A stretch of 64,000 nt of DNA, taken from positions 5,807,001 to 5,871,000 of the forward strand of contig JAPYXD010000466.1 in assembly GCA_030998225.1 (NCBI GenBank), written 5' to 3'. The translations under genes were made by a program, and so were the position numbers. Under the pieces are notes generated by a model. That model saw only the letters and a program-made list of their open reading frames with translations, searched no databases and was not told the DNA's origin. The stretch is from Diplolepis rosae (taxonomy: Eukaryota; Arthropoda; Insecta; Hymenoptera; Diplolepididae). Below are positions 26,601 to 34,752 of the stretch, piece by piece (position 1 is the stretch's first letter; each line of letters starts with the position of its first letter).

Positions 26601-29600
26601 GTTTTCCACATACAAATTTAACGTCGGTATTTTCTATTTGCGATAATTCTTCTACTCTAACATGTAAAGTAGGAATTGGGAATTCGTAATCCTTCATTTT
26701 AGTGTGTATTTCTGAAATAATTTTTAGCTAATTTTTCGAAATTAATGATTGGAGGGGGTACACTGTTGCTGGAGTGGCTTTTCGCCCTCGAAAATAAAAA
26801 GTTTTTTATCGAAAAATTTTTCTCGTACGGTGGGTGCTTCTTGAGATATTTTGATGTCTCAAGATAAATAACTCACCATATATATATATGGATCGTTTCA
26901 GGCAAAGAGACCGCGATTGTATCATGATGTTGTTACGTCGGTGTGACAGTGCGTTGGTGTGGTGGGTGGTGACTAGGGTGTTTCACAAAAAAATTTTTTT
27001 TGTTTGTCCGCGGCCGTATCGCGACAATTGGTTTCTGTAGGTGAGAAAATACTTACCTAATTTTTTCAGATTAAAAAAAAATGTAGAGGTCGCGAGCATC
27101 AATTTTAAGTAGAAATTAAGATTTTTGTAGTTTTCATTTTTTAAAAGCTTAAATATTAATTATAGTGAAATACTCGATAGATGAAAATGGTCGATAGTAC
27201 ATAGCACGAAACTGTCATTTTACAGCTGATTGAAAAAAATAATAATTGGTCCCGGTAGTGGTCACAAAAGGCATGATTTCGTAGTAACATAAAGAGATAA
27301 AGACACAATTGTATCCCTAAACATTTTTTATAAGGATTGAAAAAATTACGGGATCTTCTCCGTAAAATAGAGACAAAACTGTTATGAAGATAAGAGGAAA
27401 AATTTTAAAACGAAGCGCAAAAAAAAAATATATATAAAAAAAAAATGATTTGATAATGCGGCTTATAATGGCTTCTTTATCATTGAACTACATCAAGTAA
27501 TTAATAAACGCCCTATTAAAATGTTCTTAGAGCATTAAATAATCATAGAAAACATATAAACATTTTAAATTATCATACAATAAGTCCTTTAATTATCGCA
27601 GATTTACTAGCTGAAGGAAATTGTAAAATGAAATTGTAAAATGTTTATATGTTTTCTATGATTATTTAATGCTCTAAGAACATTTTAATAGGGCGTTTAT
27701 TAATTACTTGATGTAGTTCAATGATAAAGAAGCCATTATAAGCCGCATTATCAAATAATTTTTTTTTTTTTATTTATATTTTTTTTCTTGCGCTTCGTTT
27801 TAAAATTTTTCCTCTTATGTTCATAAAAGTTTATTCCCTATTGTAAGGAGAAGATCCCGTAATTTTTTCAATCCTTATAAAAAATGTTTAGGGATACAAT
27901 TGTGTCTTTATCTCTTTATATTACTACGAAATCATGCCTTTTGTGACCACTACCGGGACCAATTATTATTTTTTCCAATCAGCTGTAAAATGACAGTTTC
28001 GTGCTATGTATTATCGACCATTTTCATCTATCGAGTATTTCACTATAATTAATATTTAAGCTTTTACAAAATGAAAACTACAAAAATCTTAATTTTTACT
28101 TAAAATTGATGCTCGCGACCTCTACATTTTTTTTAATCTGAAAAAATTAGGTAAGTATTTTCTCACCTACAGAAACCAATTGTCGCGATACGGCCGCGGA
28201 CAAACAAAAAAATTTTTTTTGTGAAACACCCTAGTGGTGACTGTTGTGGGTGGGTTGCGTGGTGCTAAACTGGGCAACCCAGATAGCACCTGGTTAGCGC
28301 CCACATTTCGTCGGACATGTCGCAGGGTGGTAATTCTCCGACCGCCTCTCGTCTTCTTCTTCTTCTTCTTCTTCTTCTTGATTCGGAGCGCGTGGTTGGA
28401 ACATGGTTAAAGGCGAGAGTGTGGGTAAGAGCGAGTGGGTAAGAGAAATATGGAAGACCGTGAGAGGTCTTTCAGAGTAGAAGACCCGGTTGGATCTTCT
28501 GGTGTAGGTAGGAGAGAGATGAAAGGCGGCAAGAGATCTTCCAGAGTAGAAGACCCTATTGAATCTTCTAGCGTAGGTGGGAGAGAGATGAAATACCGCG
28601 AAGGATCTTCCAGGGTAGAAAACCTAGGTAGGCCTCCTGGCGAAGGGTAGTGAGTGAAGACCCGGAGGATCTTTAGGCGAGGACTCACGAGGATTAGGAC
28701 GATGGTGGTGGTAGCAGAAAAGAAAATTGACACACTTATAAATTTTGATATGTACGTTTTGTTTTGTTTTCGGACGTGAGTTGGGTGGCACAAAGCCTCA
28801 CGGAATGCCAAACTCTTTCCTCATCTAAAAGCGTGATCTGGGGGTTGTGTTTCTCCCCTTAGCTCCATTCATAGGAAACAGTAAGAGTCCTATGTACAAG
28901 TATTCGCCTTGTGTCCACTCTTACCGCATTTGTAGCATAGAGCGGTGCTTTGGATTCTCTCTCGTATTCTGCTGTTGATCCAATCCACCTTTATTTGACT
29001 AGATTCCAGGAGTTTTTCAGCCTCTTCCTCGTTTATGCCCACAATAGCCATAACTTGATCCCATTTATTGGCCTTGAAGATAGAAACTTTGAAGTTCCCA
29101 ACGTTTTTCACGAGGTCACATCTCAAAGATGCCTCGACGTCCTCATTTATCGTGATGTAGTCAACGTCCGTAAGTTCCAGATTTATCCTGGGTGCTAAAG
29201 TCCTGACTACGCCGAGCTGTCCTTGTGTAGTCTTAATAGCACTTTCAAAGGTTTGTGCATTCTCGTGTTTTTTCCAACCCCATCAGACTATCGCCACCAC
29301 GCGTTCCGCGGATAGACCGGATATCCATATTTGTTTCCTCAAGTTTTATCTTCTGGTTTTCTCGCTCAGTATTGATCAAATTGAGTTATTCTTTCAGTGC
29401 TTCAAACCCATGATCAATGTCACTGCTGATATCTTTTGGCGATCTGCAACACTTTTCGTAGTGTTGACAATCCCCTTGACTGTGTTTAGGGCATATGCTA
29501 TTGCGGATTCGGAAATCTCAATCTGCTGCTTGAGAATTTCCGCTTGCTTAGATACGCCTTTCTTTCTTCTAACGCTAGTTGAGATGATTGTCGTACCCCA

Positions 29601-31042
29601 GTTCCTTGGGGCTCAATCATCTTTCAACCAGTCTCGATAAACACTGATGGATATCTCGGCAGTACAAGCACACATTAGCTCCTCTGAAACACAGGTGGTA
29701 GAACTCGCTAAGCATAATTCGGAGCACTCCCAGTGGGCCACAGCAGGAACCGATTGTGCGTTTAGTCCGCGGGCCGTATTTTATTTACAACGAGTTTTCC
29801 CCTATGAAATTTCTACTGTTATGTTGTTAAGAGGAAAAAATTTATGGAATTATGGAAGACATAGAATGAGGTTAGCTTATTTTCGTAAGTGAAAAATCAG
29901 CAAATAATAGTATATTGTGCCGCAAAGGAAGAAACAGAGCACACGATTATTTGTTCCACACTCGTACATAATGGCCAATTATGTAGACTGTAAAATGAAT
30001 CACAAACAGGGGCAATTGTCAATCGTTTACCGTTTTAGGATCATTTTAAGTTTTTTTTTTGACAGTAGAGAAACGGCGGAACTGATACGACTATACATAG
30101 TAATGGGTCGATAATAGTCGAAGAAATGATCGATATATATCTGCAAACTCCATATTAATTTGATCACGTGATTGTTATTGTTGCCCTATACTTCACGAAA
30201 ATTGTAACCCTAGAGCTAACCCCAAACAGCTATCTGTGCATATGTGACATATAGATTTTTTATAACTCCTCTATAAACGTCCACTTTGCGTTCATTTTGA
30301 AGGCGTGCAAAATGGGCCATTATTTATGAGATTGGAAAAAAAGTTAATGTGACTCTTCGAATGTGAATTTAAGACACATAAGTCTCTAAAACTTTTTCGT
30401 CCTTTTCAATTCAATCAAATTTATTTGAAAAGTTTATATCACTTTTGCACGTTCACGCTGTAAATGAAAACTGATAGCCCGGGATTCACCCTTGCGACAG
30501 TATCATAGCATAACAGCATAAAACGAGCATGTAGTATTATTGTGCAGGCTCATTTTTACACGCAGGCATAATGCCTGCACTTTGTGAACGTATTTGACAC
30601 ATTTTTTCTGGCTGCACTTGTTAAAGACACACTGAGACCTATTATGCTTTTACTTTGCTAAAACTGTGTTCATTGATTATTGACAACATTGATATTTGAA
30701 ATTTCTCATTGCAGTGTGACTCTCTATAATACTTCTTGTATGATATAGGTTGTTGCAAAATAATCACCCAAGAGAGTAAAAGAAATCATTATGTCTCAGC
30801 TATTTAAAAGTAAGTTAAACATTATATTTTTGTTGGTATTTTAGACGTTGCCTGGTGAACTTTTATTCCATAGAAAAGTCCTTGTTGGGATTTATCTGGA
30901 CGTCATTGAGAATCCGCAGGTTAACAAAAAAATGAGAGGATTTTATGTGCGCTATGTACCAATAAGCCAAAATTTACAGCTTATCCGTGAAGCACTTCCG
31001 ATGAATATGAATGTCGTTTCTGCCAGGTTCCATCCAGAGTGA
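5326..31042 (+). CDS. S1 serine protease homologue (catalytically dead), five exons
   Basis: Exons: 5326-5654, 5728-5835, 16429-16524, 17439-17507 and 30845-31042 (stop TGA 31040-31042). Every internal junction is phase 0, and all introns have GT..AG ends. Together they give about 265 residues, the usual size of a trypsin-fold domain. Exon 1 carries '[17 protein letters not shown]' (family: CGG..I....LTAAHC); exon 2 ends 'LLYWDT' and exon 3 opens 'EGQALSTS', matching the family W-G-x-T-x-G-x-x-S block; exon 4 has a Cys near 'PPHIC' (family ICAG); exon 5 has '[11 protein letters not shown]' and 'RGFYVRYV' (family GGPL...LVGI and GVYTRV). The catalytic His (VITC for AAHC), Asp (no NDIAL block) and Ser (PGELLF for GDSGGPL) are all absent, as is an activation IVGG. 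It is probably a secreted pseudoprotease. The first exon, with start and signal peptide, was not found; exon 1 needs an incoming phase-1 exon. The model is inferred from motifs and phases; a pseudogene cannot be excluded. Confidence 0.6.
5728..5835 (+). CDS. S1 homologue exon 2
   Basis: This 36-codon exon follows a 73-nt intron (5655-5727). It starts after GTTTCAG and ends at a GTAAG donor. The peptide '[11 protein letters not shown]' fits the strand that normally follows NDIAL in S1 proteases, and the exon ends 'LLYWDT', equivalent to the family xxGWGxT. Confidence 0.55.
5970..6040 (+). pseudogene. possible decayed duplicate of S1 homologue exon 4
   Basis: After an ATTGCAG acceptor, the sequence resembles exon 4 at 17439 (shared GCGCCTCC core and the following Val/Glu-rich stretch) but is one base shorter before the shared core. 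In phase 0 it hits TAG at once. It could be a tandem-duplicated exon that has died, or chance similarity. Confidence 0.3.
6770..8190 (+). mobile_element. Tc1/mariner-like element, copy B, with ~250-bp terminal inverted repeats
   Basis: The left end (about 6776, GGGTGAGACACATAAAG) and right end (about 8187, reverse GGTTGAGGCACATAAAG) are inverted repeats of some 250 bp, including ACCACCCTATTTTTTATCGG. Between them, 7490-7845 on + encodes a broken transposase C-terminal part: '[14 protein letters not shown]', a TGA, then '[14 protein letters not shown]', a TAA, then the helical end '[12 protein letters not shown]'. The upstream half of a transposase is missing, so the copy is non-autonomous. 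It is the reverse complement of 1015-2325. Confidence 0.75.
8200..8590 (+). mobile_element. mariner 5' fragment: inverted repeat and HTH of transposase
   Basis: The 5' end reads GAGGTCTGTCCGGAAAGTA, a mariner-type terminal repeat. An ORF from 8397 encodes '[18 protein letters not shown]'-like residues ('[17 protein letters not shown]' as read) and '[16 protein letters not shown]', the mariner HTH DNA-binding region, and ends at 8591. The catalytic domain is gone; the next base run is C-rich and unrelated. Confidence 0.75.
8591..9340. repeat. GC-rich block with internal duplication and GGTAAC-type repeats
   Basis: Markedly more GC-rich than its surroundings. About 8690-8890 holds two imperfect copies of a unit of roughly 110 bp, each with ATGGCGGTAT and GGTACTGGTGAGTCGGTC or a variant. 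About 9000-9340 is a degenerate array of GGTAACGTTC/GGTAATGTTC words. I recognise no gene; it may be the 3' part of the gag-bearing element at 9310-10330. Confidence 0.4.
9310..10330 (-). pseudogene. LTR-retrotransposon gag-like relic (- strand)
   Basis: Reading down from about 10090 on the - strand, the frame gives '[17 protein letters not shown]', a stop, then '[19 protein letters not shown]' and '[15 protein letters not shown]', ending in TAA near 9910. This pattern of short helices matches the capsid region of Ty3/Gypsy-type gag proteins. Downstream, 9311-9802 is an open Pro/Ala-rich frame ('[20 protein letters not shown]') that could be a gag tail. Higher GC than neighbours suggests a foreign element. 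No RT, integrase or LTR was found. Confidence 0.4.
10347..11055 (+). mobile_element. internally deleted Tc1-like element (same family as 46904-48090)
   Basis: The left end is CAGTCTGTTCCGCAAGAAAA next to TA. It contains the 5' part (HTH region) and the 3' end of the transposase gene joined at about 10843. Compared with the full copy, more than 800 bp of the catalytic core is missing, and the joint shows a CC microhomology. The 3' terminal repeat is lost where a mariner relic begins (about 11065). Stops occur in the HTH part too. Confidence 0.8.
11065..11580 (-). pseudogene. mariner transposase, internally deleted
   Basis: ATG at 11580-11578. The N-terminal HTH ('[20 protein letters not shown]', '[18 protein letters not shown]', 'GRPSTS') is followed, after an internal deletion near 11345, by C-terminal coding sequence in shifted frames, including a 'HHDN' block. 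The second catalytic block and C-terminus are visible as remnants; most of the core is missing. The 5' leader runs to about 11640. Confidence 0.7.
12410..12965 (+). pseudogene. mariner fragments, heavily deleted
   Basis: After a TTCCGGTCTGACATATATATGG-like terminal region, the frame gives '[20 protein letters not shown]' and '[20 protein letters not shown]' (HTH block), then after gaps '[16 protein letters not shown]' and a '[12 protein letters not shown]' block from the core. The third catalytic residue and C-terminus are absent. Confidence 0.65.
13708..15007 (-). mobile_element. mariner/Tc1-type element with GGGTTTTCCAATAGGGACAT ends
   Basis: The terminal inverted repeats are about 31 bp, AAAGGGTTTTCCAATAGGG... 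at both ends, and enclose one transposase gene on the - strand. The ends are very well preserved although the gene is broken. Confidence 0.85.
13838..14899 (-). pseudogene. DDE_3-type transposase with N-terminal DUF4817-like domain, frameshifted
   Basis: The likely start is the ATG at 14899 ('[17 protein letters not shown]'). The HTH-like N-terminus (14899-14650) is followed by the core with '[10 protein letters not shown]' (first Asp), '[12 protein letters not shown]' (second Asp) and '[11 protein letters not shown]' (third Asp region). Full-length relatives have about 350 aa, which fits the 1062-nt span. Frames break near 14640 and by a stop near 14254, so it is inactive here. It would cut and paste the enclosing element. 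Confidence 0.85.
15262..16307 (+). pseudogene. mariner transposase, frameshifted, nearly full length
   Basis: From ATG 15262 the frame gives '[17 protein letters not shown]' and '[11 protein letters not shown]' (HTH), then '[11 protein letters not shown]', '[16 protein letters not shown]' (first catalytic region; D/E context altered to DKAW), '[13 protein letters not shown]' and the C-terminus '[20 protein letters not shown]' with stop at 16305-16307. There are at least four frame changes and internal stops. It sits in intron 2 of the S1 homologue, about 120 bp before exon 3. Confidence 0.85.
16429..16524 (+). CDS. S1 homologue exon 3
   Basis: Exactly 32 codons lie between a TTTTCAAG acceptor and a GTAAGT donor. 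'EGQALSTS' followed by a Cys at the end of the exon corresponds to the segment between the conserved W-G-x-T and the next disulfide Cys of S1 domains. It lies 10.6 kb from exon 2, across a transposon-filled intron, and just downstream of a dead mariner. Confidence 0.5.
16605..16704. repeat. short palindromic element
   Basis: GTGAGGTTTTATCTTGAGACAT (16606-16627 region) is repeated inverted as ATGTCTTAAGATGAAACCTC at about 16684-16703, enclosing roughly 55 bp. It is intronic and non-coding. Confidence 0.5.
16765..17306. mobile_element. MITE with ~46-bp inverted repeats
   Basis: ACTGGTCAACAGAATATGAC at the left is matched in reverse at the right end, ending in TGTTGACCAGT, with shared CATGGAATGA blocks. 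The 540-bp interior has no supported gene. Confidence 0.6.
17439..17507 (+). CDS. S1 homologue exon 4
   Basis: This 23-codon exon follows CTTGCAG and contains 'IAPPHIC', in the position of the family ICAG segment. The donor choice is ambiguous: GTGTAAG at 17508 keeps phase 0 and matches exon 5; the stronger-looking GTAAGT at 17510 would break the frame. Confidence 0.45.
17540..18120 (+). pseudogene. mariner transposase fragment, both ends missing
   Basis: The + strand, with stops, reads '[18 protein letters not shown]', '[17 protein letters not shown]', '[11 protein letters not shown]', '[19 protein letters not shown]' and '[14 protein letters not shown]', i.e. from the HTH to the second catalytic block (HQDNA). 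It stops abruptly at about 18120 where a dispersed AT-rich repeat starts. Confidence 0.8.
18117..18605 (+). repeat. dispersed AT-rich repeat, copy 2
   Basis: Collinear with copy 1 (to 790) and with 23990-24240 plus 25545-25690. It ends in the same CGTCTGCTTCGCGCC block as copy 1. It includes the TTTCGAGTGTAAATTTAGAT block also seen at about 24063. Confidence 0.5.
19100..20445. mobile_element. foldback Tc1/mariner-type element with duplicated inverted transposase ends
   Basis: Both ends carry the same transposase 3' region in opposite orientation: 19103-19420 (- strand) and 20070-20440 (+ strand), sharing '[12 protein letters not shown]' and the downstream AGAGGCAAGGGGAA / TTCCCCTTGCCTCT block. 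The middle holds the rest of the - strand transposase. Confidence 0.65.
19260..19990 (-). pseudogene. DDE_3-type transposase core (insect family), broken
   Basis: The - strand shows '[20 protein letters not shown]' (first Asp), '[17 protein letters not shown]', '[13 protein letters not shown]' (second Asp), a stop, '[20 protein letters not shown]' (third Asp position lost, F/Y in its place by deletion), then '[15 protein letters not shown]'. It is related to, but distinct from, the 13.8-kb transposase. Confidence 0.75.
20464..21410 (-). pseudogene. R1-like non-LTR retrotransposon ORF2 relic (RT)
   Basis: On the - strand: '[11 protein letters not shown]', then '[20 protein letters not shown]' (start of the RT domain), then directly 'AGHRQEI...' and '[17 protein letters not shown]' (thumb/post-RT), '[19 protein letters not shown]' and '[12 protein letters not shown]'. 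The central palm with the catalytic YxDD-type motif is deleted at about 21000, so the copy is dead. The same family recurs at 24.4, 29.0, 33 and 61.6 kb. Confidence 0.8.
21466..21995 (+). mobile_element. MITE family 1, complete copy
   Basis: Starts TTTATGTGCCTCCGGCGCG and ends GCCTAGGCACATAATATAC. Imperfect inverted ends are TTATGTGCCTCCGGCGC and TTATGTGCCTAGGCGC. It carries the TTCTTCTTCTTCGTACAGC block and the empty GCCAATGCACAC site. Confidence 0.75.
22020..22600 (+). other. GC-richer block, possible LINE 5' region; unassigned
   Basis: More GC-rich than neighbours. An open frame at 22401-22598 ('[16 protein letters not shown]') looks protein-like but has no recognised domain. It could be the N-terminal part of a non-LTR ORF1, given the neighbouring R1-like relics. 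Weak. Confidence 0.2.
23450..24240 (+). repeat. dispersed AT-rich repeat, copy 3 (split by a LINE)
   Basis: Matches copy 1 around 'CGACATTTTAGTACCATG' and copy 2 around 'TTTTCGAGTGTAAATTTAGAT'. Continuity is lost at 24240 and resumes at about 25545 (TTAAGTGTTTCAATCAT...), equivalent to 18457 in copy 2, so 24245-25540 is an insertion. Confidence 0.5.
24245..25540 (-). pseudogene. R1-like LINE: ORF1 piece fused to ORF2 3' end
   Basis: On the - strand, a Lys/Glu-rich ORF1 segment ('[16 protein letters not shown]', '[14 protein letters not shown]') and '[18 protein letters not shown]' / '[20 protein letters not shown]' belong to a gag-like ORF1. The frame then runs straight into '[18 protein letters not shown]', the ORF2 C-terminal zinc region seen at 32.5 and 61.6 kb. 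Almost all of ORF2 is missing between them (junction about 24480). Confidence 0.7.
25716..25913. mobile_element. palindromic MITE, TA target duplication
   Basis: The ends CACTGAGAAAA / TTTTACTTCAGTG are inverted, with GCTATTGAATCTATAG repeated in both arms. TA flanks both sides. About 195 bp, non-coding. Confidence 0.7.
26976..28231. mobile_element. 1.26-kb near-perfect foldback element
   Basis: The left arm (about 26976-27567) and right arm (about 27637-28231) are near-identical inverted copies separated by a loop of about 70 bp. The ends are GGGTGTTTCACAAAA / TTTTGTGAAACACCC, flanked by TA on both sides. A few single-base and small indel differences occur. No ORF. A transcript would be a very long hairpin. 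It lies in intron 4 of the S1 homologue. Confidence 0.85.
28350..28381 (+). repeat. (CTT)n microsatellite
   Basis: About nine CTT units just after a TCGTCTTCTT start. Confidence 0.8.
28440..28640. repeat. 69-bp tandem repeat, ~3 units
   Basis: The unit AGAGTAGAAGACCC... recurs every 69 bp (23 codons). The + strand is open through all units ('[20 protein letters not shown]', '[20 protein letters not shown]'), and the - strand is open too. It may lie in a LINE 5' region. Confidence 0.7.
28870..29300 (-). pseudogene. R1-like LINE ORF1 3' part with zinc knuckle
   Basis: The - strand reads '[19 protein letters not shown]', '[20 protein letters not shown]', '[20 protein letters not shown]' and 'KANTC', a CX2CX4HX4C knuckle, as in the nucleic-acid-binding ORF1p of R1-clade LINEs. 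Upstream coding ('[20 protein letters not shown]') reads on with a frame change near 29180-29280. The rest of the element is not adjacent. Confidence 0.65.
30845..31042 (+). CDS. S1 homologue terminal exon 5
   Basis: The acceptor is TATTTTAG ending at 30844. The exon encodes 65 residues and a TGA stop. '[11 protein letters not shown]' and 'RGFYVRYV' align with the S1 C-terminal strands (GGPL...LVGI and GVYTRV). The GDSGG active-site Ser motif is replaced by 'PGE'. Confidence 0.55.
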   Translation, partial: TLPGELLFHRKVLVGIYLDVIENPQVNKKMRGFYVRYVPISQNLQLIREALPMNMNVVSARFHPE

Positions 31043-31135
31043 TTTCCAAAGCTATGACTTCTGGAGCAGTTCACAAAAAAGAATACTAAAATAATATGAA
31101 TATATCTCTACCAAGTGTAAAATAATTGTTTTGTG

Positions 31136-31141
31136 AATAAA
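31136..31141 (+). promoter_or_regulatory. poly(A) signal AATAAA for the S1 homologue
   Basis: A canonical AATAAA lies 94 nt after the stop codon of the terminal exon. Confidence 0.4.
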
Positions 31142-32214
31142 ATAATGAGCATTGATAATATCAGTTAAAAGATTTTTTTTGAAACCACTGATTCAAAACC
31201 AGTTTCGGAGATCATACGTAACTTAGATCTTAAATTTATCCGATGAACATCAATATTGCTTCTAGTTAAGTTTTTCTATGTGAAAATGAACTCTATTGAT
31301 ATGTATAAGGAACATTAATATTTATCGACTATTCGACTATAATAGACCTCCAAATAAAAAATATCTCTCAAGAATAGAATTTTAAATTCACTATTTAACG
31401 ATCCGAAGCGAATTCGGAATGGTGCTAATACATTTTTTTCGAATAATTGAAAGAATCTGTTTAAATTTTCAAATAAAGAATATGTCAATCTAAAAACCAC
31501 TATATGAAAAATCACTCGCTCCACCAATAAATTTAACCTTCAGGAGAGGCAGCGCCGGACTAAGAGATCTTGTATCTTTTTCTAAAGCATGTAATAAAAC
31601 AAAAGAAAGAAAGAGGGTCTTCGGCACAGAGAAGAGGGGAGGTTTCAGCGGAAACACGGACACGAATATTATACTAGGAAAAGCTTTTTTATCAAAAACG
31701 TTATCTACTAAAAAGTTGTATACTTTAGAAGAATTTATTTTTCACATTACGTTAGTATTAATTTATATAGTACATAAATTTTTACATTTTAATGTCAAGA
31801 AATTAATTGAAAAACGATGAGAATCGACAAAATGGAAACACGCTCAAAAACGCTTAAACACGACCACGAGGTGGTGTTGGCGGGAGTTAGACCGATTTGG
31901 ATCGGTTTTTCGGAATCAACCGAAAAACGACGGAAGCACTCAAACGGCTTTCCGAAACGAATCATACATAAAATCGAGAATGAGCATTGCAATTTTTGCT
32001 GCGTGTCATTAGGTCTCTAGCAAATTGATATCCATAACATGAATTTTTCAATCAAGGTTTCCAATTTTTGGTCACTCGCGAAACCGCCTTTCGGCTTTTA
32101 ACTTCACGGGTGGCTGGTTCCGGCATTAAGTCGTGAACGACTTTTCCGTCATTCGTTCATCAGAGAGTCTCCACCGTACACGTGCGCCCGCTTCGCGAAC
32201 CAAGGCGCGGCGTT

Positions 32215-34260
32215 AGCTAGAAGAGCATAAAAATTGTTTTCCCCACTGGCGCGGCAGTCCGATCCGCCCGAGCCGAGCGACCGAAGGAGGAGCCTTCAAT
32301 GCGTTTTTTATTGGACCACCCCGTTGCTGCACTCCCTACGCCCATCGAGATCACTCGTCCTCTGACTAATGTGATATATGACTCGATGTGCTTGCAGAAA
32401 CCTTCAGACTGGAGCATGAGAAGAATTATCGTGTTAGGAAAAAGCTCATTGCTCGCCGCCTGACCAATGGCCTACCTTGATACACCCAACCTGACGCAGA
32501 TAAAGAGTGCATGCTCCGCATCGTCAACAGAGGAACCGCAGTAGCAACACGACTCATTGTCTCTCTCCTTAAAGCGCTTCAGGTACGCATTAAAGCATAC
32601 ATGGCCAGAAAGTGCTTGCACCAGGTTAAAGCCATCTTCCAGTCTGCTCACCATCCAATCTTATTTGCCATCTCTCGACGAGTTTGTGTGTGTCTTCCTT
32701 CGTTATAGATGGCTTCCTTGGCGGAAGTGATTACCTGTTGGTTGCTCGTACAAGTCAAAACCTTGTTAAGCAGAAAGGTCTCTTGACTTTCCTTCGCCAA
32801 TAAGTCTGTAGGCGGAACGCTCGTCAGAACCACCACAGCATCTGTCGACACAGTTCGGTATTTTGAGATTATTCTCAGCGATACACCTTTCTGTGCTGAG
32901 AACAGTCTTCTCTGGATAGGATAGTTTTCAAAGGCACTTGCGCAGGCCGGAGCTGCATCAGGAAGCTTCAGGTGGACTAATCTCACCAACAGTCTTTTCT
33001 TAGCTTCCCTGGGTCCACCAATGTTGAGCATGAGCCGAGCCAAGTTTGCTACACATTGGTACTTTATATTTGATACTCCCAGGTACTGAATACTCTTCTT
33101 CCGCATGAATTCGTGTTCCCCAAGAACACCGAAAGTGCGTCATCCGTGAAGCCAATGATGCTCGTTCCAGCTTGCAGATCCACACACAGGAAATCGTCAT
33201 TCATGACAATTCACACGAATAATTCTACCCGCGACCCCCGTGGGGCAGTAATTGTCATCCCTTCTTTGAGAGACCACTTATTACCCTTGTATATCACCTA
33301 CCTGTTGCTCAGATGGTCGTCTATTATCCACAGTAGGTAGTTTCTTCTACCTTCTTTCGCATAATCACCTCGATGCGAAAACCCATACGCTTATCAGTTC
33401 CTCTTCTTGCTTTGGTGGCGATGTCCACCGCTACCTGGATGGCATCCACCGTGGACCTGCCTTTTCAAAAGCCGAACTGGTTCTCTGAAAGACTGTTTTC
33501 GTCAACTATATCACTTTGTAGTCGTTGTAGAATCATTTCCTCCAATAGCTTCTCCATTGTTCCCAAAAGACATATTGTTCTCTCGGATAAGGCACCTTCC
33601 AGTGGTTTCTCATCCCTCCTTGTGAAGGACCAACCCCTGCCTCGTCTATTCTTCAAAGAACCTTCCCTGTCAAAGACAGGTCTTAAAGGCTTCCAAAAGG
33701 ATCGTCGGATATTCCGCGATCAGCTCTTTGAGGATCTCGTTTAGCACCCTGTCGCTTCCCGGTGCCGTATTGGCTTTAGGCCTCCCGCTCGCTCTCATTA
33801 GTTCTTAGATAGTGAAAAACTCTTCGCATAAGACTACGCAGACACTTCGGTCCTGTCTCTGGAATGATTCTATCTGTGGAAACAAGCGTCGCATGATGTA
33901 CTGAACTGGATTAGGATTGTCCAGGCCAGGGGTCTTTATCCTAGTCACCAATCTCATGATAACTATTTTGAAGGTGAGAACCCATGGATCTTCCTCGACC
34001 TCGCCAATCAAGTCTTTTCAGCACTGAAGTCGGCTTTTCTTAATGCCTTGTCTCAGAGTTCTTTTAGCTGTTCCAATGTCTCATGCAGCAGACCATCACG
34101 CTTTGAGCAAGTGTATCTCTGCCGCGCTGTAAGGCATTCTCGACGCAGGACCGATAACTGGTGGTTTCCCCAATCCATGGAGTTCTTGGTACACCTGTGA
34201 CTCCGACGAGGCAGCGAGTGGTCACATGTTGAGAACACTACCTACTACCACTACGACCAC
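32215..34260 (-). pseudogene. R1-like LINE ORF2 relic, frameshifted
   Basis: In order on the - strand: linker 'RRECLTARQRYTCSKRDGLL' (34150), RT start with 'KANTAPGSDRVLNEILKELI' (33740), 'LEGALSERTICLLGTMEKLL' and 'SENQFGF' (33500), then 'IQYLGV' (33090), '[20 protein letters not shown]', and the C-terminal zinc region 'FNAYLKRFKERDNESCCYCG' (32540). Parts of the palm are missing between about 33350 and 33110. Many stops. GC content is raised. Confidence 0.8.
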
Positions 34261-34652
34261 TACTAAACTCGATGCATTGGTGATCGCTTAAGGTAATCAC
34301 CTTGAGAACACACTAGTTGCCTATCCTTGAGGCAAGACGAGGCGCGGCAATCGTAAGGTCAATTATCGACTATAACATAAGGAACGACCTTAAACGGTAT
34401 GGATTAATCGGATGTCAATCAAAAACCACATTCGAGAGCCATCGAACTTGCGAAAAATTTCTCCTGGGTAATATGAACTAAATAACAAGCAACTGTCTAA
34501 CCAACCATGATTATCGACATCCTATTTCAATAAAATTCTTAAAAAACCCGAATTGTAAATTTTAAAGAAATACTTAACTGCATCGATACTGCATCGATTC
34601 TATATATCTTCTGGAAATAAAAATACAGATTTTTACATATTACGACAAAACT

Positions 34653-34752
34653 AAGATTTAATGCAGGATTGTGAAAATGTAATTCAAGAGTGAGAAGTTA
34701 ATATCAACTTCTCACTCTTAAATTACATTTTCACAATTTTGCATTAAATCTT
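34653..34752. repeat. 100-bp near-perfect hairpin
   Basis: AAGATTTAATGCA...GAGTGAGAAGTT (34653-34699) is followed by a 6-nt loop and then its near-perfect reverse complement (34706-34752). Only a few mismatches. Non-coding; it may be a MITE or a hairpin RNA locus. Confidence 0.75.
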
